This document shows, one piece after another, positions 11,585 to 23,059 of a stretch of DNA of 64,000 nt (the stretch's first letter is position 1; the number at the start of each line of letters is the position of its first letter). The position numbers and the translations under genes were made by a program. Origin of the DNA: Tridacna crocea (lineage: Eukaryota; Mollusca; Bivalvia; Cardiida; Cardiidae); NCBI GenBank assembly GCA_943736015.1, contig OX031069.1, positions 18,543,235 through 18,607,234 on the forward strand, written 5' to 3'. Below the pieces are notes generated by a model, which worked only from the letters and a program-made list of their open reading frames with translations, was not told the DNA's origin and did not search any database.

Positions 11585-11968
11585 TGAAGGGCAGGGGGCG
11601 CCTTGTTTCCCTTCATCACTACATAAATTTAAGGCAATGTAAAAATCTATGTTAAACTTGTGACCTCCGCCATTGTCCTCTTCTGAATTTCTTGAAAGAA
11701 ATTGATCTCTTCAAAAATTCTGGTTTACATTGCAAGAGAACTGAAACTAATAAAAATCTTTGAAAATCTTCTCGTCTGTAACAAAAAAGCCAAGGGCTGT
11801 CGTGTTTGGTATGTAGCTTCATGTAATAGACCTCTACCAAGTTTCATCATTTTATACCCCTTGGCATAATATTGGCCCCATTTCGGAGGTCACAAGTTTA
11901 ACATGGATTTTTACATTGCCTTAAATTTATGTAGTGATGAAGGGAAACAAGGCGCCCCCTGCCCTTCA
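11585..11968. repeat. Foldback: 85-bp inverted arms around a family A core unit
   Basis: Arm 11585-11669 is repeated as its reverse complement at 11884-11968 with very few differences, ending in GAAGGGCAGGGGGCGCC. The roughly 214 bp between them resemble one core unit of family A (ACCTCTACCAAGTTT, CCCCATTTCGGAGGTCAC). Seen directly; the origin is inferred. Confidence 0.8.
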
Positions 11969-12238
11969 CCCCCACCCCAATAATCTGATTACCAATAAAA
12001 TGACTGTCAGTGTTTGGCCGAATATTGCTGGAAAATCGTCGTATATAAAGAGGATGAAATAATATTTCAAAGTAGCTACTTTGTAGTAACCACGTCCACG
12101 TGATTGAAAAATTCAAACAAATTAAAATAGTTCTAAACAAATGGCGGCATGTATGAAGTGACATCTTTTCTGACTGAACCAGTGTTAAAAACCATAGAAA
12201 ACAACAAATTGCGTGTAGCTTAAATGATTATTTCTACC

Positions 12239-12375
12239 TTAAAGAGGATAGGAAACATTGTGAGAAATGGAGAAAATGCCTGCTTACAACAATGTCTCCT
12301 TTTCCCACAGTCTTTCTCAAAAGCTTCCTTTTTAGGGTCATTAGCTCTTAGAATTATGTGGTAAAGGGTTGAAAG
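12239..12375. mobile_element. TTAA palindromic MITE family C, decayed copy
   Basis: Contains the C core words GGAAACATTGTGAGAAATGG and CTCCTTTTCCCACAG and the end GTGGTAAAGGGTTGAA. Much of the left half is missing. Confidence 0.65.
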
Positions 12376-12391
12376 CCATCGTGGTGTCTTG

Positions 12392-12552
12392 TTAGCTTAC
12401 CTGAGCACAGGTAAACTTTTGTGGTCGTCTGGCGTTCGGTATAAATAAAATTTATAGCCAATCAAAGAAGACTTTTCGTTTTTTAGCAGAAAAGACAAAA
12501 TGGAATTCATAAAAATACGGGATATTGGTCCTAAAGTACTCACCTGAGGATA
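12392..12552. mobile_element. Family A remnant
   Basis: Both ends are present (TTAGCTTACCTGAGCAC and TACTCACCTGAGGATAATC) but only about 130 bp lie between them, so the tandem core has been lost or was never gained. Confidence 0.5.
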
Positions 12553-14372
12553 ATCATCTATATCAGCATGCTGACCAAGTACTCAAAGTAAATACCCTTT
12601 ATTTTTAATCAAAAGCCAGTCGTCTAAATGGCTAACAGTTACCGTCTTAAGCAACAAGTTGGCAAGTCTTTGTATCTAAAAGTAGAAAAATTCTGGTACA
12701 GTTAGAAATATCAACAAATACTGTTCCTGTTATCTGCAGCACCAACTATCCGATTACGTATGTTCGAATATGCCAGACAAAGAATGAAATGGAACTCGTC
12801 CTCAAATTCATTTTTATTATATTGATGACAAATTCTTTGGTTATCATCGATTCGTTGAAAGCCTTATCTTCCCGCTTCTACTTTGAAAATATGAGAGGAC
12901 AAACATATTTTTGCAATAAATCTACATAAGTGTTTAGGTAAAAGGAAATGGCTATTTGCTCAAATGAAGATATAGTACTTATGTTCGACTTGTAGCATTA
13001 TTGCATTTGTCTTCGTTAATTTTTTTTAAACTGTAGTCCTAGATCAAACATGAAATCTACCGTATAGTTGCCTTATTTTCATAAAAACTAAAACAGGGAA
13101 GCTTTATTAAAAAAAGGAAACGTTTATAACTCCATTATTAATATAATATATATTTTGTTCCACCTAAGTTTTAAAAATCTGTTTTTCTATGTGGATTCAA
13201 GATCAAAATGCGTGTTTCACAATATCGTCTGAATTTAATGTAGGTGAGGAGTACTCAAGGACCCAATAGCTTCCAAAAGTATACGGTTTGGAGATAATAT
13301 GCATTTAAGGTTAAATATTACGCCAAGTGTTAGTCGGAGGCAGAAACGTGAATTTTCCAATGTTGTAAAATTAAACAAAAGATATGAAAACCTTGCATCT
13401 AGTTACAAAACATTAGATTGTATTTTTCTGCTAGCGACAAACACATGTACTGGCTGTACAATAACAGATTGTCATCTTCAAGATGGTTTGATTTAAATCA
13501 AAATTCGATTTCAAGCAATCATTATTTTTATTTAGCAGGCATATGACCTTCAGATATTTTGCCTATGGATACAGATAATATGTAGACGCATGAAACATTT
13601 TATCTCCTTCTGCAGAAGGCTTGCCATTTTATGCTTTTGTCCTGTCTCCATCGTCTCTGCGTCTGTTTGTCTGTCTATGCATTAATTTAAATTTCAAAAC
13701 CTTTTTAGAATGTTTTGAAGTAATGCTGATAAAGCTTCATAAGATCATGTCATGGTCATCTTCAGACGTCATTCTTAGAAATTGAATGCATCATACATAT
13801 GATGCCACTAAAACTGAAAACAGCGAAAATCTTCTACAAAATGCCCTTTTCAAAACGTTTTGTTGGAATGTTCTGCATAATTGACACAATTAATCCTGAG
13901 GTAGACCTCTTTGAGATTCCTTGATTTAATTTTGAGCAATCCATAAATATAGCTGCAGTGTGCTTGGCTTATCTTCTCATGGAGGTTAACTCACGTTTTA
14001 TGCCGTAATGATTTGGGAAAATAATTCTTCCTTGTGATAAGTTTTTGTAATCTTGTAGCTCCATTTATTACTGTACACTTCACTGTAAAAATGTTTAATA
14101 TTGTTTGTTTTCATATATTTGTGTAAAAGAAATGTTTATTTGATGGTCATGGTTATTTATTTTGATGTTTTATGTTATGCTTTGATTGTGTTAGATGTCA
14201 ATCATGATGTGATTTTTATTACAATATAGACTGTTTTTTCAGATAACTGTAACTTGCAATGACAATCACAGATCACAAATCTCTAAAGCAGGCTGTAGGA
14301 GCAAGACAGTGCTACAAACCACCTCATGTTAAATACTAAAAAAAACAGCCTTGTAAATCTAATCTATGCAAG

Positions 14373-14404
<32 letters not shown>

Positions 14405-15166
14405 CATTTTTTATTATTATCATTATTTTTGTAATATGTACATCGAAACAAAATAAAATGATAGAAATTCCGCAATCTTTATATTATATTTTCATATGAA
14501 ATGAATAAATATGCATATTCCATCGTCTTTTTTTTTTTTAAACAAAAATCCTATTGTTGTGTTTATAGGCTATTTACATATTCTTATAGGCTACTTTTAT
14601 AGCTGATTGAAAAACAGATTAATTGATTTTATACTATGAAAATTTCCTTGAGCGTTGCCTGTGTTGTATGGGAGAAAGCGATGTTTCCTTGGTGAGAAAG
14701 GTTCACTATGCTCTAGCCCAACAATCATTCGATTTTACTTAAGTATTGCTTTTGACCTAAGGAGGAGCCCAATGGCTTTTTTAGCCAAGAAGGTCAGAGA
14801 CACTAGATAATTTTATTTTTCTTAAAGAAATTTGTCTTGTCCCCGAACAAAAAGTTATATGACATAGGACAATGAAAAGTTAAAGAAGAAAGACTCTCAT
14901 TATTCAGGATAAAAGTCAAATGTGATGGTTTATTTTATTTCAAATTGATATTGATTCAGTGTTAAGGTACTTTGTGAGGATATATCGTCCGCCTTTAACA
15001 CTTCTAGTTCATAAAAAAATCAGTACAGTTCTTTAGTATTTGTATCTTTCTTTTTTTGTTATGCATATATACAAATATATGTATACCAGTCCTTCCTTTC
15101 ATTAGCCATAAACTTTTTGTTTTTTGTATTCTATTTTAACTTAATTGAATAAATGATCATTTTATT
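12553..15166. other. Largest stretch without a recognised element
   Basis: AT-rich sequence with a run of 28 T at 14377-14404. No exon with paired splice signals, no palindrome family and no SINE was seen. Candidate for single-copy sequence, useful for identifying the species by alignment. Confidence 0.4.
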
Positions 15167-15619
15167 ATTTCATGCTTTCCGGTAGGATATCGAGAAATGG
15201 CAGTGAAAATATTTTTCAATCTTACACTGATACCACCAGTGAAAATACCGATTTTCACGTTCTTGTTGCCTACGTAAATTGCGCGTGCCTAACAACCAGA
15301 TGGGAAATATGACGTCATATACCTTACATTTCTCTCACTTGACGTAACGTTGCTATGCGGGAGGGGTACGCCACGGGGAATAAGGGAAAAGAATTGTATT
15401 GAAATTTGATAAAGCTCCTCCCAGAAAGGGTTAAAGGCATGAAATAAATAGAATATTTGTTTTTTTCGGTGAAAGATCGAAATTTATTTCATCTCGTGAA
15501 CACCATCAGTAATATTTTCACTCGTGGCTGCGCCACTCGTGAAAATATTACCGATGGTGTCCACTCGGTGAAATAAATTTCAATCTTTCACCGAAAAAAA
15601 CAAATATCCTCTATTTCAT
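15167..15619 (+). mobile_element. Hairpin-headed element, family E copy 1
   Basis: One end is ATTTCATGCTTTCCGGTAGG; the body holds a palindromic ATGACGTCAT and GGGAGGGGTACGCCACGGGG; the other end is a hairpin of about 65-bp arms (15464-15598) centred on GAGTGGCTGCGCCACTC. Copies at 20945, 51383 (reverse), 54832 (reverse) and 56325 share the order. No protein coding. The transposon class is not known to me. Confidence 0.75.
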
Positions 15620-15772
15620 TGAGAGTTCTTTATTCACCCGAGTCGGCTGACTTATCACCACAAATTATCATCGCTATACTTGGAATGATTTTAGTTGGAC
15701 GGAAGCTATGCTTAAAGCCTTATTTCCAGCTCAATGAACTAAGTCGAATATACACTGAGTCATGATCTGAGG

Positions 15773-15990
15773 AAAGGTGGTATAAGGATAATGGGATTCG
15801 TGTAACATAGCCTATCATCGCCGATAAGCGTGCGCATTCACCTAGGACTCGAGCAATCCGTAATCGATCGTTCGACAGACGCGGGTTCCTGGCATCAGTT
15901 ACGGATTACCTTAGTGTTAGCCGAATCCGTACGGTTTTCGGCGATGAAATGCTATGTTACAAGAGTCCATGAGGGTTCCCTATCCTTAAT
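15773..15990. mobile_element. MITE family K copy 1
   Basis: Inverted ends GGGATTCGTGTAACAT and TTACAAGAGTCC with inner pair AATCCGTA/TACGGATT. The outer ends resemble copy 2 at 23294-23517, where a TTAA borders each side. Confidence 0.65.
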
Positions 15991-16060
15991 TAATCTGTAT
16001 CAATCCATGTTAGCCTGGGCAGTTTGTCCGAGCTTACATGGGTCAAAACATTCTATATTT

Positions 16061-16962
16061 TAGCTCACCTGAGCACAACGTGCTCAAGGGGAGCTTTTAG
16101 GATCGCTAGGTGTCCGTCGTGCGTCGTCCGTCGTGCGTCGTCAACAATTCTTTAAACATCAAGTCAGCTGGGCCAATTTGGACCGAACTTGGCTGGAATG
16201 TTTCTTGGGAGGTCCTCTTTAAAAACTGTTCACAGAATTTGATTCCGTCAAAAACTCTGGTTGCCATGGCAACCAATAGAATTTTTTAAGAAATTCTTTA
16301 AAAATCTTCTTCTCTGAAACCGCTGGCCAGATTTTAAACTAATTTCACAGAGGTGTTCCTTTGGTGACCTTTTTCAAAAAGGTTTGCGAAATTTTGATCC
16401 GTCAAGAAGCATGGCTCTGGTGAATGGGGGCTACTGGCACTACACGGACATGCAGAAATTCTTAAATATTCTTTTACTCTGAAACCGCTGGTCAGATTTT
16501 GAAATAATTTTACAAGGATATTCTTTGGCTGACCCTTTTCAAAATTTGTTCGCCAAATTTTGATTCGTCAAGAAACATGGCTCTGGTGAATGGGGGCTAC
16601 TTGCACTATATGGACATAAGGAATTCTTGAAAATTCTTTTCTCGAACAGCAGGTCAGATTTTGAAATTATTTCACAGACGTTCCTTGGGTCACCCTTTTT
16701 AAATATTGTTCGTGAAATTTTGATCCGTCAAGAAACATAGCTCTGGTGAATGGGGACTACTTGCGCTTTACGGAAATTAAGAAACTGTTAAAAATTCTTC
16801 TTTTCTTAAACTGCTGGTCAGATTTTGAAATGACTTTAACAGGTGACCTTTCCTTGGCAAAATAATGATTTTGTTTCCAGTGTTTCAATACCCCCCAAAA
16901 ATTGGCTATGGTCCTCTCAAAAATTCAGGTAAGCGATCCAGGGCCATCTTGGCCCTCCTGTT
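16061..16962 (+). mobile_element. Pearl/Helentron-like element, family A copy 3
   Basis: Head TAGCTCACCTGAGCACAACG, GTCC/GTGC tract, about four core units with the same words as copy 1 (CCGCTGG, ATGGCTCTGGTGAATGGGGG), then TTCAGGTAAGCGAT, hairpin AGGGCCATCTTGGCCCT and CCTGTT. Close in sequence to copy 1, so the same subfamily. Confidence 0.72.
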
Positions 16963-17152
16963 AAATTTTTCCTATCAATAGACAACTCGACCATGATTCA
17001 GCCAGTTTTGAAACAAGCTGTACATAGAGGTTTTTTACTAAGTAAACCGACGATATGTATCCATATTGTGCGACTGCTGGCTTGGTATAATGCAGTATAG
17101 AGATGCTTTTAACCTCTTTATGTCATAGCGCCACTAATATTTCCACCAATTT

Positions 17153-17519
17153 TTAACCTTATCCTGCTAGTTAAGACGCATTGATTTTTAAACTCTTTAC
17201 CAAAAGGCAAATTTTGGGCTGGTCCAAATCGAAAGCATTTGCAGAAGACAAAATAAAAGTGACTGAAAATTTGAAATTTGTTTTGTGAATGGTTGGCAGC
17301 ATTTTCTCTTTCTCCTTTCTGAAGGATTCTTTCTCAAGAGTCGTGAAAGGTAGGGATTGTGTGGTAATGGGTTAATCCCAAAACGTTGCTATTTCGAAGG
17401 TATTTTTTGTGGACAAGATGCCCTTATCGGACAGTGTAGATTAAAGATCAAACTGCACGTTCTGATCCTGATCTACACTGTCCGCTAAAGGTCAGTCTTA
17501 GCCGCCTAAAAGTTTAGGA
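17153..17519. mobile_element. TTAA MITE family N copy 1, interrupted by a C element
   Basis: Left end TTAACCTTATCCTGCTAG, then at 17188 a family C element intrudes; N resumes after it and contains the stem GACAGTGTAGAT ... ATCTACACTGTCC and the right end CTAAAAGTTTAGG. Family N shows the stem AGATCAGACTGCACG/CAGTCTGATCT in most copies. Confidence 0.65.
17188..17375. mobile_element. TTAA MITE family C nested in family N
   Basis: TTAAACTCTTTACC ... GGTAATGGGTTAA, with a shortened centre: one arm of the usual core hairpin is missing. TTAA stands on both sides, as expected for TTAA-duplicating (piggyBac-type) insertion into N. Confidence 0.75.
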
Positions 17520-17601
17520 GACGGTAATGAAGGAGTAAAGCGTCAAGTTCTCCGGTCAGAGATTCTGGATTAGAATCCTGTAATGGATAGGCTTTATCGT
17601 A

Positions 17602-17830
17602 TGAACTCATTACCACACGAGAAAATTTTAGACTGGTCCAAATTGAAAGCATTTGCAGACGACTAAATAAAGGTGACAAAAAAATAGAAATTTGTTCTGG
17701 GAAGGATAGAAAACACTGTGGGAAAAGGAGAAAATGCTGGTTACCAGCATTTTCTCCTTTTCCCATAGTGTTTTCAAAAGGCCTCTTTCTCAAGGGCGTC
17801 AAAAGCAGGGATTGTGTGGTAATGGGTTAA
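17602..17830. mobile_element. TTAA palindromic MITE, family C
   Basis: Complete copy. Ends ACTCATTACC and GGTAATGGGTTAA; at the centre a perfect hairpin around ATGCTGGTTACCAGCAT. Right half carries GGGATTGTGTGGTAATGGG. Confidence 0.85.
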
Positions 17831-18152
17831 CCCACCCACGGCTTTGCAAGAGTTTCAGTTACGTTACTAGGAAGCAATCATTGAATAGTCGGGTCCAAGT
17901 TGTAGAACTTGTTTCACAATCAGTGTTAAATCGTCAGATCTAAAACAATCTTTTGTCGTCCCACCATGTTTCACATAAACGTGAATGAAAGTCTCCATCG
18001 TCTTCCACGAAAACAACATATCGATTACAACTACTAGTTCTCTGTTTCTGTCGAATATATTTGTTGGATCAACTTGTAATGACTTCTAAAAGTAAACTTG
18101 ATCTATACATTTATTGCGATTAGGTCAATTTTCTACAACGACAGTGAATGAC

Positions 18153-18502
18153 AAGAGATAATGACCGGTAGTCTCGTCTGCGCATGTCATATTCTTCGAA
18201 GATTCGACCTGTCTGCTATGACGCATCACTCCCCCCATTATGGGAGGGGGTGGGGTGGGGTTGTAGAAATACGCGCAAGAAAGTACCAATGGAGTAAACG
18301 GCTTTTATCAACACAGGCCTGTTTTAGCTCTAGATTTCTCTAAACTGCTGATCATCGCACCATTTAGCGTTTTACTGAGTACACGTTTATTTCAGTTTGA
18401 AATCCAAAGTAACGGTTGTCACGTAGAAAAGTAGTCCGGTACTGTACTCAGAATGCCCAAATTAGATGGTATTTGTAGAATGCCATCTAGCGGGAGATAA
18501 TG
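18153..18502 (+). mobile_element. Interspersed repeat family L copy 1
   Basis: About 350 bp, shared with 22405-22765 and 37386-37720: TCTGCGCATGTCATATTCTTC, AAACTGCTGATCAT, TGCCATCTAGCGGGAGATAATG. GAGATAATG occurs at both borders of this copy, a possible 9-bp direct repeat, but it belongs to the right end in copy 2. Class unknown. Confidence 0.65.
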
Positions 18503-18590
18503 CAGGTAATCTAGTCATTTATTGATGTCGAAAATAGGTTTAAAGTTCGTTCTGTAATTCCCTTCTTACTACATGCCATGTGTTTTACAG

Positions 18591-18735
18591 CGGTCATAAG
18601 CAAACACTGGTCTCATGTCCCAGAGCTCGTGGGCGCCCAAAGAAGCATCGTTTCGATACAGTAAAACTGAAATTTCTCCCATTTAAAGCCATGTTTTCAA
18701 AGTCATCTGAAATTTCTGCCATTTCGGACAAGTAA
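18591..18735 (+). CDS. Possible terminal exon with AT-hook-like motif
   Basis: After an acceptor-like TGTGTTTTACAG (ending 18590) a frame runs 47 codons to TAA at 18733-18735. It includes PRARGRPKKHR, which has the GRP core and flanking basic residues of an AT-hook. The same frame stays open for a further 31 codons after the TAA, to TAG at 18829, so this could also be an exon carrying an in-frame stop. No partner exon was found. The motif is short and can arise by chance, so the call is weak. Confidence 0.28.
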
Positions 18736-18867
18736 CCCTTTTTGTCGTCTGGTAAGGAATCAAACACCATGAATTCAGGTCAAACGGTCGAAAACGAACC
18801 GTCTCATCCTGGTCATGAGCATTTGCAGTAGAAAAAAAGTGCATAAGTGTCTATGGTATGATCATCA

Positions 18868-19050
18868 GGGCCTGCATTCACCAACCATCCTTATGAACGT
18901 TCTTGGTCTCAGTCTCCAGAATTTTCTAAATTTGAAAGTAACGCAACTTCTGATTGGCAAAACGGTCAGCCTAAACCAAATGGTTTAGCCAATCACAAGT
19001 TGCGTTACTTTCAAATTTAGAAATTCTTGGGAAAAAAGCCCAGAATGTAA
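18868..19050. mobile_element. Foldback MITE family M copy 1
   Basis: GGGCCTGCATTCACCAACC at one end and a long inverted centre: CAACTTCTGATTGGC pairs with GCCAATCACAAGTTG around the loop, and GAAAGTAACGCAACTT recurs inverted. Best copies at 45181 and 62068. Confidence 0.75.
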
Positions 19051-19435
19051 TTGCCATGAAGGGTAAAGTGCTTCTCCTCCTTTCCCCCCCCTCCCCATGG
19101 TATCATGGACTCATCGAATATGAAAAGAAAATACTAGTAAAGACTGACATATTAGACCAAAACTGGGTAGATCATCGAGACATTTTGTAGTCTGACATCA
19201 CGTTCGAAAATATCCTTAATTAAATCAATTTTTTTGAGCAGACGAAACCTTTTAATTTGTAATGTGTTTTTTATGAACTTGTCAATTTAAGTAAAGTCTG
19301 GTTAAAATGGGAATCGATAATCACGTGTACTGCAACGCTCACGTTTCGTCAGACACGTGCACAACAGAAAAGATTTTTTTAAAGCTTGCATACAACCTAT
19401 GCAATGTAAAAGACACGGTACAAACAATTTACACA

Positions 19436-19800
19436 ATTAGTTTAAACATAGTTTATTCAACAGTATATAACAAATAGTAACAAACTTAAGACATATTACA
19501 CATGTACTGAAGAAATGGATCAGAACGGAAGCTACAGCTTAAAGAGTTCTTCTCCAATTTCCAGACAAAGGTTATGGTACAATGTATTTCATAGTCAATA
19601 CGAAAAAAAATAATTTCAAAGTGGATAGAAGTAGAAAGGAAACAACATTAACAAGATCAAAAAAAGAAAAGAAAAAAACATTAGAAGTAGATTGAGACAG
19701 AATGGTCTGGAGCGTTAATGGTAGAGATTTGCCAATCTATAGATATAGATTAAGAAGTCATAGTAACTTCCAACTTGACCAACACCTCTGTATTGACATT
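19436..19800 (-). other. Possible 3' UTR and poly(A) site of a minus-strand transcript
   Basis: On the minus strand the sequence is U-rich and non-repetitive and contains an AATAAA signal in TGTTGAATAAACTATG near 19450. No minus-strand coding exon was identified upstream, so this is only a candidate. Confidence 0.25.
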
Positions 19801-19949
19801 TTAAATTACGACATAAATTATGATAAATGGGAAAAGTACAAGATTATCTGATGATGGTCATGAAAGACAATACACAACAAGAGCGGCAAACTGTCGCAAG
19901 ATACGCCCGTCTTTCCCCAAGTTGTAAAGCTGGGGCATGCACCAGACTA

Positions 19950-20400
19950 AATTCAAGTATGAAAAACGACAAAGGGCACTAACTCAAAAATTAAGCGAGC
20001 AAGAGTTATGATTCCTGTGCACTGCACTCCCCCTTGATGAGATCTATCCACCCATGAAATTTCATAACCCTAGCTAGTATAGTTTTGGAGATATTCACCA
20101 GACAAAAAACAAGTATGAAAAACAACAAAGGGCAATAACTCAAAAATTAAGCAAGCAAGAGTTATGAATCCTATGCATTGCACTCCCCCTTGATGAGATC
20201 TATCCACCCATGAAATTTCATAACCCTAGCTAGTATAGTTTTGGAGATATGCTCCGGACAAAAATCAAGTATGAAAAATGACAAAGGGCAATAACTCAAA
20301 AATTAAGCAAGGTCCCTTGATGAGATCTATCCACCTATGAAATTTATCTGAACTAGAGGGGGAGTGCAGTGCATAAGAACCATAACTCTTGCTTGCTTAA
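19950..20400. repeat. Three tandem units of about 156 bp, family O
   Basis: CAAAGGGCAATAACTCAAAA recurs at about 19970, 20126 and 20281, with GATGAGATCTATCCACC in each unit. After the third, truncated unit an inverted piece (AGGGGGAGTGCAGTGCAT) follows. It resembles the tandem core of a pearl-type element, but its ends are not seen. Confidence 0.75.
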
Positions 20401-20595
20401 GTTTGACAGTCGAAATCAATACTTTGGATAGAAAGAAGAAATCAGGGACATAGTGCGGATGAATACATAATTTAAAAGAACGAGAAAAGAAGTCGGATTG
20501 TCTGGTTGAAAATATAAAACTTACTGTTAACACTATAACTGCTTAATGAAAAAATGTAGTTCCTAAATTACGGCGGGAAGTGAAAGTGAAAGTTG

Positions 20596-20623
20596 ATATC
20601 GTCACTAGTGATGATATCAAAAT
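20596..20623. repeat. Short palindrome
   Basis: TTGATATCGTCACTAGTGAT and its continuation read the same on both strands but for one base pair. No family assignment. Confidence 0.7.
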
Positions 20624-20944
20624 TTTATTACACTGGGAAATTCCAGGATTTCACTGCTAGGTATATAAAACATCTTATTGACAGAAAACTTATATGATTT
20701 TGACTTTTTCTCAACGGCTGCAAAACTACGATGCAGCCTTAGCCGAAAAGCCTCGTATTAGAAGTAGTTATAACAGCAGTGACCTTCGTAGAAAGCATTT
20801 TTGGAAATGAGAAAATGTTGGTTTCCTGCCTTCTCGTCTTCCAGCAACATTTCATTTTTTTTTTTCTTCAAAGATTCGTAAAGTAACTGGAGTATTTAGT
20901 AAAGGGGTTACAATACAGTCACACACAAAAATATAAGATACTTT

Positions 20945-21307
20945 ATTTCATGCTTTCCGGTAGGATATCGAGAAATAGCAGTGAAAATATTTTTCGATAT
21001 TCCACGGGCACGACCAGTGAAAATACCGATTTTTACATTCTAGTAACCTGTGTGTGACTTCACAACCAGATGGAAATATGACGTCATTTACCATGCATTT
21101 CTCGTGCTTGACGTAAAATTGTAATGCGTCGCTATGTGGAGGGGTTACGCCACGCGGAGTAACTGAAAAGAACTATACTGGATTTTGGTAAAGCTCCTCC
21201 CAAAAAGGGTTAAAAGCATGAAATAAATAGATTTTTTTTTTCGGTGAAAGATCGAAATTTATTTCATCTCGTGAACACCATCGGTAATATTTTCACGAGT
21301 GGCTGCA
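20945..21307 (+). mobile_element. Family E copy 2, cut within the head hairpin
   Basis: ATTTCATGCTTTCCGGTAGG to CACGAGTGGCTGCAG. Only the first arm of the terminal hairpin remains; the sequence switches to a different, partly N-like repeat at about 21308. Confidence 0.75.
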
Positions 21308-21434
21308 GTCTGATCTTATATCTAAGATATTCTTCATTTTACAGTCACACAATATCAACGACATTCTTAGTCGTACAATTAGAATATGGAGGCGTAAATA
21401 GAAAGGATTTTAGTTTTAGAGTAAGGAAGCGAGC

Positions 21435-21490
21435 AGTGTAGAGCCAAGATCAAACTACACGTTCTGTGCAGTCCGATTGTCTTGTATACA
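21435..21490. mobile_element. Family N fragment
   Basis: GTAGAGCCAAGATCAAACTA and TTCTGTGCAGTCCGATTG match the N stem; the ends are missing. Confidence 0.5.
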
Positions 21491-21552
21491 CGTCATTGGT
21501 ATTGGTATATTTATTATACGGAGGGGTAAATAACTATGATTTTAGTACTTGA

Positions 21553-21784
21553 TAAACCCATTACCACACAATCCCTACTTTTGACGACCCTTAGAAAGAA
21601 GCCTTTTGAAAACATTCTGGGAAAAAAGGAGAAAATGCTGGTAACCAGCATTTTTTTCCTTTTCCCACAATGTTTTCTACTCTTCACAAAACAAATTTCA
21701 AATTTTCAGTCACTTTCATTTTGTCGTCTGCATATGCTTTCGATTTGGACCAGCCAAAACTTTTATCGTTTGGTAATGAGTAAA
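21553..21784. mobile_element. TTAA palindromic MITE, family C
   Basis: AACCCATTACCACACAATCC ... TTTGGTAATGAGT, with the hairpin centre ATGCTGGTAACCAGCAT. The terminal TTAA are partly eroded. Confidence 0.8.
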
Positions 21785-21796
21785 AGAAGCCTGCTT

Positions 21797-21898
21797 CGTA
21801 GATCCAAGATCAGACTGCACGTTCTGTGCAGTCTGATCTTGATTCACACTTTCTGCAAAATGTCAGTGAGTCGCGTCTTTCAGCCTCAGGATTAAGGG
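21797..21898. mobile_element. Family N, right part
   Basis: GATCAGACTGCACGTTCTGT forms the hairpin with CAGTCTGATCTTG; the right end is CAGCCTCAGGATTAAGG. Lies 13 bp after a family C element. Confidence 0.65.
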
Positions 21899-22404
21899 AT
21901 TGTTTTGTCAGACATGATGTTCCAAAAATAGGTTTTCTGTAATGGAGCGTAAACGATTAAAATGCGACTGATGTAACCGTGTGAAATTAAAACTAATGGC
22001 TGTGGGTTTTTTTTTTTTCCAAAACACTTTACAAAACCAACCCGTATTCTTACAAATCCTAGAGACAAGGGCTTTTGAAAATATTGTAACGAGAGGAGAA
22101 ATTGCAAACAACACTGTAATACAATGACTTTTTTTTCATTGCTTCGAATATTTTACAAAGATGAGTCCAGCTCGTTTCAGAATCGTTTCTTTCAACTTGG
22201 TATCCAGGGTTACTGACTTTATACTGATGCGTTTTGTCTGAAAGGGAAGATTTTTTGTTAAGTATAGAAGGAAGAAAAACCCATCAATATTTCATCATGA
22301 TTTTATTGCGAATCTTGAAAACTTTGCACTTTATTAAACCGATAATTTTATCCATACGCGTTTTGTTCAATGACAATTATGCACTCATTTAAAGGACCGA
22401 GTTA
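21899..22404. other. Unexplained segment
   Basis: Nothing recognisable. An open frame on the minus strand (21892-22107) has no support. Confidence 0.3.
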
Positions 22405-22765
22405 TCATTGTCTGCGCATGACATATTCTTCCAAGATTCGACCTGTCTTATATGACCCGTCACTCTCCCCGATATTCAGGAGACTGTAGTATTACGTGCT
22501 ATAAAGTAGCAATGTTGAAAATGGCTTTTATAAATATGTTTGAGGAGAAATCCGGCCTGTTTTAGCTCCAGATTTCGCTAAACTGCTGATCATAGCTACA
22601 TGAATCGCAGCTGGTAGCTTTAATAGACCAAACGTTTATTGCACTTTGAAATTCAAAGTTTATTTCAGTTTGAAATTTGAGTAGAAAAGTAGTCCGATTC
22701 TGTACCCAGAATGCCTAAATTAGATAGATGAGTATTTGTAGAATGCCATCTAGCGGGAGATAATG
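22405..22765 (+). mobile_element. Interspersed repeat family L copy 2
   Basis: TTGTCTGCGCATGACATATT ... GCCATCTAGCGGGAGATAATG, clearly the same unit as 18153-18502. Confidence 0.65.
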
Positions 22766-23059
22766 ACCAAGTTGTATCAACTCGGAGGAAAACAAGTTTC
22801 TTTTTAAAAAAATATGGGAAAAAGAGATATATTAGTCGCGTTCATTTTGTTGTCTGCATATGATTTCAATTTTCACTAGTCTGAGAAATTAGTCTTTGAT
22901 GGAGAGATTTATTTTAGTTGTCCAAACAGAGAGCATTTAAAAAAAAAACTCAATGTGATTTTACTGAAGAGATCAGTCGCTGAAAGGGTTTAAAATGCAT
23001 TAAATGCATCTTATCTTTTCCTACCAATATTTACAAAAAGCCTGTCTTTGCAAGGGTCG
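22766..23059. other. Short gap with scattered MITE-like words
   Basis: Words such as TTTTGTTGTCTGCATATGAT resemble the right half of family C, so this is probably a decayed copy. Confidence 0.3.

Noticed and set aside
15464-15598. Hairpin considered as a transcription terminator or miRNA cluster
   Set aside because: It recurs in all full family E copies as their terminal part, so it belongs to the element.
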